64,000 nt of DNA from Sphingorhabdus sp. Alg231-15. GTDB lineage: Bacteria; Pseudomonadota; Alphaproteobacteria; Sphingomonadales; Sphingomonadaceae. Below, piece by piece: positions 60,212 through 64,000 of this stretch (position 1 is the first letter of the stretch; each line of letters starts with the position of its first letter). Below the pieces are notes generated by a model that was not told the DNA's origin, did no database searches, and saw only the letters and a list, made by a program, of their open reading frames with translations. The position numbers and the translations under genes were made by a program. The stretch spans positions 3,528,001 through 3,592,000 of the forward strand of contig NZ_LT703001.1 in NCBI RefSeq assembly GCF_900149705.1. The letters run 5' to 3'.

Positions 60212-62761
60212 ATGAGTGAAGAAAACAAAGATACCGCAAAACCTGCACGCAAGCCTTTAGGACTGAAGCGTTCGGTTGAGCCTGGTGAAGTCAAACAGAC
60301 GTTTAGCCACGGACGCACCAATAAGGTTGTCGTCGAGGTCAAGCGCCGCAAGCTGGTGGGCAAACCTGGTGCACAGGAAGCTGCCAAGGACATCGTGCCG
60401 GAAACCCCGGCGCCTGCGCCTGCACCCGCTCCGGTAGAAGCAAAGAAGCCCGCGCCTGCGCCCAAGCCGAAGCAGGAAGATGTTCTGACCCGTCAGGAAA
60501 AGCAGGCGAAATTGCTGCGCGAGGCTGAGGAAGCCCGTCTGGCCGCCATGGAAGAAGCGCGTAAACGCGATACCAAGGCCAAGAAAGACCAGACCGCCGA
60601 AGAGAAAAAACGCGCCGAAGACAAGCGTAAAGCGGAAGAAGAAGCCGCCAAAAAAGCGCAGGAAGAAATTAAGGCAGCGGAAGAAGCAGCAGCTGCTGCA
60701 GCTGCCGAAGCGGCAGAAGCCCCCGAAGTTGCCGAAGAAACCAAGCCTGCGACCAGCGGCGCGCAACATCCACCTGCGCGGAAATTCACGCCGGTGGAAG
60801 CGCCGAAGCGGCCTGAACCGAAACAGAAACCCAAAACCGGACGCAGTGATCGTGGTGATCGCCGGCAATCCGGCAAGCTGACGGTTAATCGCGCTCTACG
60901 CGGTGAGGACGGTGCAGCACGTGCACGCTCGCTTGCGGCGCTCAAACGTGCACGCGAGAAAGAAAAGCGGGCGCAAATGTCTGGTCAACCGCGCGAACCG
61001 CGTGAGAAACAGATCCGCGATGTCATCGTGCCAGAAGCGATTACCGTACAGGAACTGTCCAAGCGTATGGGCGAAAAGGGTGCTGATCTTGTCAAATCCC
61101 TGTTCAACATGGGCTCGATGGTCACCGTCAATCAGACGATTGATCAGGATACTGCCGAATTGCTGGTTGAGGAATTTGGCCACAATATCGAACGTGTGTC
61201 CGAGGCCGATGTCGAAATCGATACCGAGAAAGACGTTGATCCGGAAGAAACGCTGAAGCCGCGTCCTCCCGTGGTTACGATCATGGGCCATGTCGATCAT
61301 GGTAAGACATCGCTGCTCGACGCATTGCGCGGCACCGATGTTGTTGCCGGTGAAGCAGGCGGCATTACCCAGCATATTGGTGCTTATCAGGTCAAAATGA
61401 AATCGGGCGACAAGGTGACGTTCCTTGATACGCCGGGTCATGAAGCCTTTACCAGCATGCGGCTGCGCGGCGCCAATGCGACCGATATCGTGATCCTGGT
61501 CGTTGCCGCTGATGACGGCCTGATGCCACAGACGATCGAGGCGATCAACCACACCAAGGCAGCTGATGTGCCGATGATTGTGGCGATCAACAAGATCGAC
61601 AAGGAAGGTGCTGATCCGATGCAGGTGCGTACGCGTCTCCTGGAACATGAAGTGATCGTCGAGGAAATGTCTGGTGACGTGCAGGATGTTGAGGTCTCTG
61701 CGCTGAAGAAGACCAATCTTGAAGAGCTGATCGAGAAGATCCACTTGCAGGCCGAGCTGCTTGAACTCAAAGCCCGCCCGGATCGTCCGGCCGAGGGCAT
61801 TGTGATTGAGGCGAAGCTGGACAAGGGACGCGGGCCGGTGGCCACCGTATTGGTTCAGCGCGGTACCTTGAAACGTGGTGATATCTTCGTTGTCGGTTCG
61901 CAAACCGGTAAGGTTCGGGCGATGATCGACGACAAGGGCGCACAGCCCAAGGAAGCCGGTCCTTCAGTTCCGGTCGAAGTACTGGGGCTGTCCGGCGTTC
62001 CATCTGCTGGTGATAAGCTGACCGTGGTCGAGAATGAATCCCGCGCGCGTGAAGTCGCGACTTATCGGGCAGAGCAAGAGAAACTGCAGCGTACGACCCA
62101 GGCACCGACGAGCCTTGAGAACATGTTCTCTGCTGCGGCGGACAGCGCGGTTGAATTCCCGCTGCTCGTCAAGGCTGACGTGCAGGGCAGCACCGAAGCG
62201 ATTGTGCAGGCGCTGAACAAGATATCCAATGACGATATCAAGGTTCGCATCCTGCACAGCGGTGTCGGCGCGATCACCGAGTCCGATGTGACTCTGGCGA
62301 GCGCGAGCAAGGCCCCGATTATCGGCTTTAACGTGCGCCCCAATGCCAAAGCCCGCGAAATTGCCAAGCGCGATGGTGTGCGGTTGAAATATTTCGATAT
62401 CATCTATGATCTGACCGATGAAATCCGCGCTGAAATGGCCGGTGAACTTGGGCCAGAGAAGATCGAGAATGTCATGGGCCGGGCCGAGGTCAAAGAAGTG
62501 TTCAAGTCGGGCAAGCGGGACAAGGCTGCTGGTCTGCTGGTCACCGAAGGCACGCTGCGCAAAGGCCTGTTCGCACGGCTTACCCGCGAGGATGTCATCG
62601 TCAGCAAGACGACCATCGCCTCGCTCCGCCGCTTCAAGGACGATGTCGAAGAAGTCCGCGCCGGTATGGAATGTGGTGCGGTGCTCGAAGATACCAACGA
62701 CATCAAACCGGGCGATATGCTGGAAGTCTTTGAGGTTGAAGAGAAAGAACGCGTTCTTTGA
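60212..62761 (+). CDS. infB: Translation initiation factor IF-2
   Basis: An 849-residue IF-2. The first 270 residues are a long charged Ala/Glu/Lys/Pro-rich coiled segment. IF2_N follows ([20 protein letters not shown]). The GTPase domain has P-loop [14 protein letters not shown] (about 358), switch [19 protein letters not shown] and NKID. Domains II, III ([20 protein letters not shown]) and IV end with [10 protein letters not shown]. It brings initiator tRNA to the 30S subunit. AAGGA lies before ATG 60212. It overlaps the thioesterase gene by four bases. Confidence 0.97.
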   Translation: MSEENKDTAKPARKPLGLKRSVEPGEVKQTFSHGRTNKVVVEVKRRKLVGKPGAQEAAKDIVPETPAPAPAPAPVEAKKPAPAPKPKQEDVLTRQEKQAKLLREAEEARLAAMEEARKRDTKAKKDQTAEEKKRAEDKRKAEEEAAKKAQEEIKAAEEAAAAAAAEAAEAPEVAEETKPATSGAQHPPARKFTPVEAPKRPEPKQKPKTGRSDRGDRRQSGKLTVNRALRGEDGAARARSLAALKRAREKEKRAQMSGQPREPREKQIRDVIVPEAITVQELSKRMGEKGADLVKSLFNMGSMVTVNQTIDQDTAELLVEEFGHNIERVSEADVEIDTEKDVDPEETLKPRPPVVTIMGHVDHGKTSLLDALRGTDVVAGEAGGITQHIGAYQVKMKSGDKVTFLDTPGHEAFTSMRLRGANATDIVILVVAADDGLMPQTIEAINHTKAADVPMIVAINKIDKEGADPMQVRTRLLEHEVIVEEMSGDVQDVEVSALKKTNLEELIEKIHLQAELLELKARPDRPAEGIVIEAKLDKGRGPVATVLVQRGTLKRGDIFVVGSQTGKVRAMIDDKGAQPKEAGPSVPVEVLGLSGVPSAGDKLTVVENESRAREVATYRAEQEKLQRTTQAPTSLENMFSAAADSAVEFPLLVKADVQGSTEAIVQALNKISNDDIKVRILHSGVGAITESDVTLASASKAPIIGFNVRPNAKAREIAKRDGVRLKYFDIIYDLTDEIRAEMAGELGPEKIENVMGRAEVKEVFKSGKRDKAAGLLVTEGTLRKGLFARLTREDVIVSKTTIASLRRFKDDVEEVRAGMECGAVLEDTNDIKPGDMLEVFEVEEKERVL

Positions 62762-63213
62762 CGGCCGATCAGTCCTTCTGGGGAACGGAATTGGTTGAGG
62801 CGCTGAAGCAAGAGGACATACTGGGCTTTAAACGCCCGCCCTGTTCCGAAGCGGTCAACGCCGTGATTCTGGAGGCGGACAGGGAAACCGGTGCCGTCCG
62901 GATGCGATTTGACGCACCGCAAGCGTTTACAAGCCCGCGCGGCACGATCCAGGGCGGATTTGTCGCCGCGATGGTTGACGAAGTGATTGGCATACCGGTG
63001 CTGGTAAAATCCGGTGGCGAGAATGCACCGCTTACACTGGATTTGAGCGTGACCTACATCAAACCGGTTCTGCCGGGGCGCGTTTACGGGGAAGGGCAGA
63101 TTGTCCGCGTGGGGCGTTCTATCGCCTTTCTTGAAGCACAACTCTATGATGAGGCGGGCGCGCTATTGGTGAAGGCCACATCTACGGCTAAGGTTGGACC
63201 GACGATAAAGTAA
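62758..63213 (+). CDS. PaaI-type hotdog thioesterase
   Basis: A 151-residue single hotdog domain. The catalytic pattern [17 protein letters not shown] gives the HGG-like loop with the helix, here with Gln in place of His in the HGG position. [20 protein letters not shown] is the second strand. It hydrolyses acyl-CoA esters; the substrate is unknown. The start is TTG 62758, with its T reused in the infB stop (TTGA), and its own stop overlaps the rbfA start (TAATG). Its presence inside a translation operon is unusual. Confidence 0.82.
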   Translation: MTADQSFWGTELVEALKQEDILGFKRPPCSEAVNAVILEADRETGAVRMRFDAPQAFTSPRGTIQGGFVAAMVDEVIGIPVLVKSGGENAPLTLDLSVTYIKPVLPGRVYGEGQIVRVGRSIAFLEAQLYDEAGALLVKATSTAKVGPTIK

Positions 63214-63623
63214 TGGCAAAATATAACGACACATCTCCTGAAGGCCGTTCAGTGCGGCTCTTGCGCGTGGGTGAGCAGGTTCGGCATATCTTGTCGGAGC
63301 TGCTGATGCGCGGGGAAGTGCATGATGATGTGCTGACATCTCACTCGGTCAGCGTCACCGAGGTGCGCATGTCTCCGGATTTGCGCCATGCCACGGTATT
63401 TGTGAAACCCTTGCTGGGCGCCAATGAGGCGGATGTGCTCAAGGCGCTGAAAACCAACACCGCCTATTTTCAGAAGCAGGTCGCCAGCCGGGTAAAGATG
63501 AAATATGCCGCTCGGCTTAAATTTCTCGCCGACGAGAGCTTTGACGAAGCGGCGCACATCGAAAATTTGCTGAACAATCCGAAAGTTGCCCAGGATTTGG
63601 GTGACGACCAGAGCGAAGAATAG
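63213..63623 (+). CDS. rbfA: Ribosome-binding factor A
   Basis: A 136-residue KH-type 30S assembly factor. [18 protein letters not shown] and [20 protein letters not shown] are the RbfA signature, with [19 protein letters not shown] in the C-terminal part. It starts by TAATG overlap with the thioesterase gene, so translational coupling is likely. truB, which often follows rbfA, is not here; thymidine kinase follows instead. Confidence 0.95.
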   Translation: MAKYNDTSPEGRSVRLLRVGEQVRHILSELLMRGEVHDDVLTSHSVSVTEVRMSPDLRHATVFVKPLLGANEADVLKALKTNTAYFQKQVASRVKMKYAARLKFLADESFDEAAHIENLLNNPKVAQDLGDDQSEE

Positions 63624-63641
63624 TAAAAGCACATTTTCGCA

Positions 63642-63712
63642 ATCCTGAACTTGATTCAGGATATCATTGCGGGTCATATGGTTAACAGAGATTCTGGAAC
63701 GATTTCAGAATC
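63642..63712. repeat. Two adjacent hairpins between rbfA and tdk
   Basis: ATCCTGAA / TTCAGGAT (63642-63649 with 63655-63662) and GATTCTG / CAGAATC (63690-63696 with 63706-63712) form two stem-loops. The first, with the core ATCCTGAACTTGATTCAGGAT minus its last base, matches a palindrome common in sphingomonad and Erythrobacter intergenic DNA, from memory. They could also help end transcription of the operon. Confidence 0.6.
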
Positions 63713-63731
63713 ATGGGTTTAGAGACTGATT

Positions 63732-64000
63732 ATGGCCAAACTCTATTTCTACTACAGCTCGATGAACGCGGGCAAATCAACCACATTGCTGCAGGCGGAT
63801 TTCAACTATCGCGAACGCGGCATGCGCACGATGCTGTGGACCGCGGCGCTGGATGACCGCGAGGATGCCGGTTGGATCAACTCGCGTATCGGTCTGAAGA
63901 AAAAAGCCCATCTGTTTGAAAATGAAACAGATATGCTGGCAGATATCAGCACGCAACATGAAGAGAATACCCTGGATTGCGTGCTGATCGATGAAGCCCA
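63732..64000 (+). CDS. tdk: Thymidine kinase, N-terminal part (cut by window edge)
   Basis: The first 89 residues of a type II thymidine kinase. AKLYFYYSSMNAGKSTTLLQ holds the P-loop (MNAGKST), and YRERGMRTMLWTAALD and CVLIDEA (the conserved Asp-Glu) follow in the usual order. It phosphorylates thymidine to TMP for salvage. The C-terminal part with the zinc site lies beyond the window. Confidence 0.95.
   Translation, partial: MAKLYFYYSSMNAGKSTTLLQADFNYRERGMRTMLWTAALDDREDAGWINSRIGLKKKAHLFENETDMLADISTQHEENTLDCVLIDEA

Noticed and set aside
60896-61903. Open frame of 335 codons opposite infB
   Set aside because: It is antisense to the conserved IF-2 GTPase domain and its composition is unlike that of a real protein.
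1-64000. CRISPR array, rRNA genes or insertion sequences
   Set aside because: No regularly spaced repeats, no rRNA segments and no transposase-like frames with terminal repeats were seen.

Overview
This 64 kb window looks like chromosomal DNA of a marine-type alphaproteobacterium of the order Sphingomonadales, close to Sphingorhabdus, Parasphingorhabdus or Sphingopyxis. The evidence is the crtB-crtI-crtY carotenoid genes, a protein with a PEPxxWA-CTERM sorting tail, many outer-membrane and periplasmic proteins, the rimP-nusA-ylxR-infB-rbfA order, and the style of the conserved proteins. The genus is an inference from family resemblance. No phage, insertion sequence, integrase, rRNA operon or CRISPR array was seen. 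One tRNA, an elongator tRNA-Met, is present.

Layout. 0-6.5 kb: a short BCCT-type transporter next to a choline-dehydrogenase-like GMC oxidoreductase, a queuosine-precursor transporter, a 2'-5' RNA ligase-like protein, a ferredoxin reductase and tRNA-Met. 6.5-13.2 kb: an unknown secreted protein, then a two-gene unit of a 1187-residue FecR-TPR-beta-barrel protein and a CHASE2 adenylate cyclase. 13.2-18.5 kb: a looser accessory stretch with a PEPxxWA-CTERM protein, a secreted propeller-like protein, a VOC protein, an HTH protein, an inverted-repeat element and a sulfotransferase. 18.5-23.5 kb: TVP38-like, Old Yellow Enzyme, small membrane protein, PmbA and inositol-monophosphatase-type genes. 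23.5-29.3 kb: the carotenoid cluster plus a sterol-desaturase-type hydroxylase, DUF2141 and MipA/OmpV. 29.3-37.4 kb: prfB, a lipoprotein, a lipid-redox cluster (GMC oxidoreductase, SRPBCC membrane protein, desaturase), a YVTN propeller and a CsgG/HfaB-like protein. 37.7-46.2 kb: an FprA-type reductase, epoxide-hydrolase-like protein, D-aminoacylase, an outer-membrane protein with a DUF2946-like partner, and dnaN. 46.4-54 kb: phosphatase, rlmN, RidA, a cytochrome b / molybdopterin oxidoreductase pair, cfa and argG. 54-57 kb: a Na+/Ca2+ exchanger and a compact arsR-arsI-aqpS operon. 57-64 kb: rimP-nusA-ylxR-infB-thioesterase-rbfA, then the start of thymidine kinase.

How genes fit together. The barrel-FecR-TPR protein and the CHASE2 cyclase are separated by one base and probably form one envelope-to-cAMP signalling unit; this is the best candidate for an undescribed system. 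The ars operon encodes, on one transcript, a C-As lyase that removes methyl from methylarsenite, a channel to release arsenite, and a repressor; its promoter predicts a leaderless mRNA. The carotenoid genes lie divergent to a hydroxylase whose 3' end overlaps the next gene by about 95 bases. The translation operon carries a hotdog thioesterase wedged between infB and rbfA.

Limits: functions rest on remembered family motifs. No database search, structure prediction or base-composition calculation was run, and start codons are chosen by eye from Shine-Dalgarno spacing and family N-termini.
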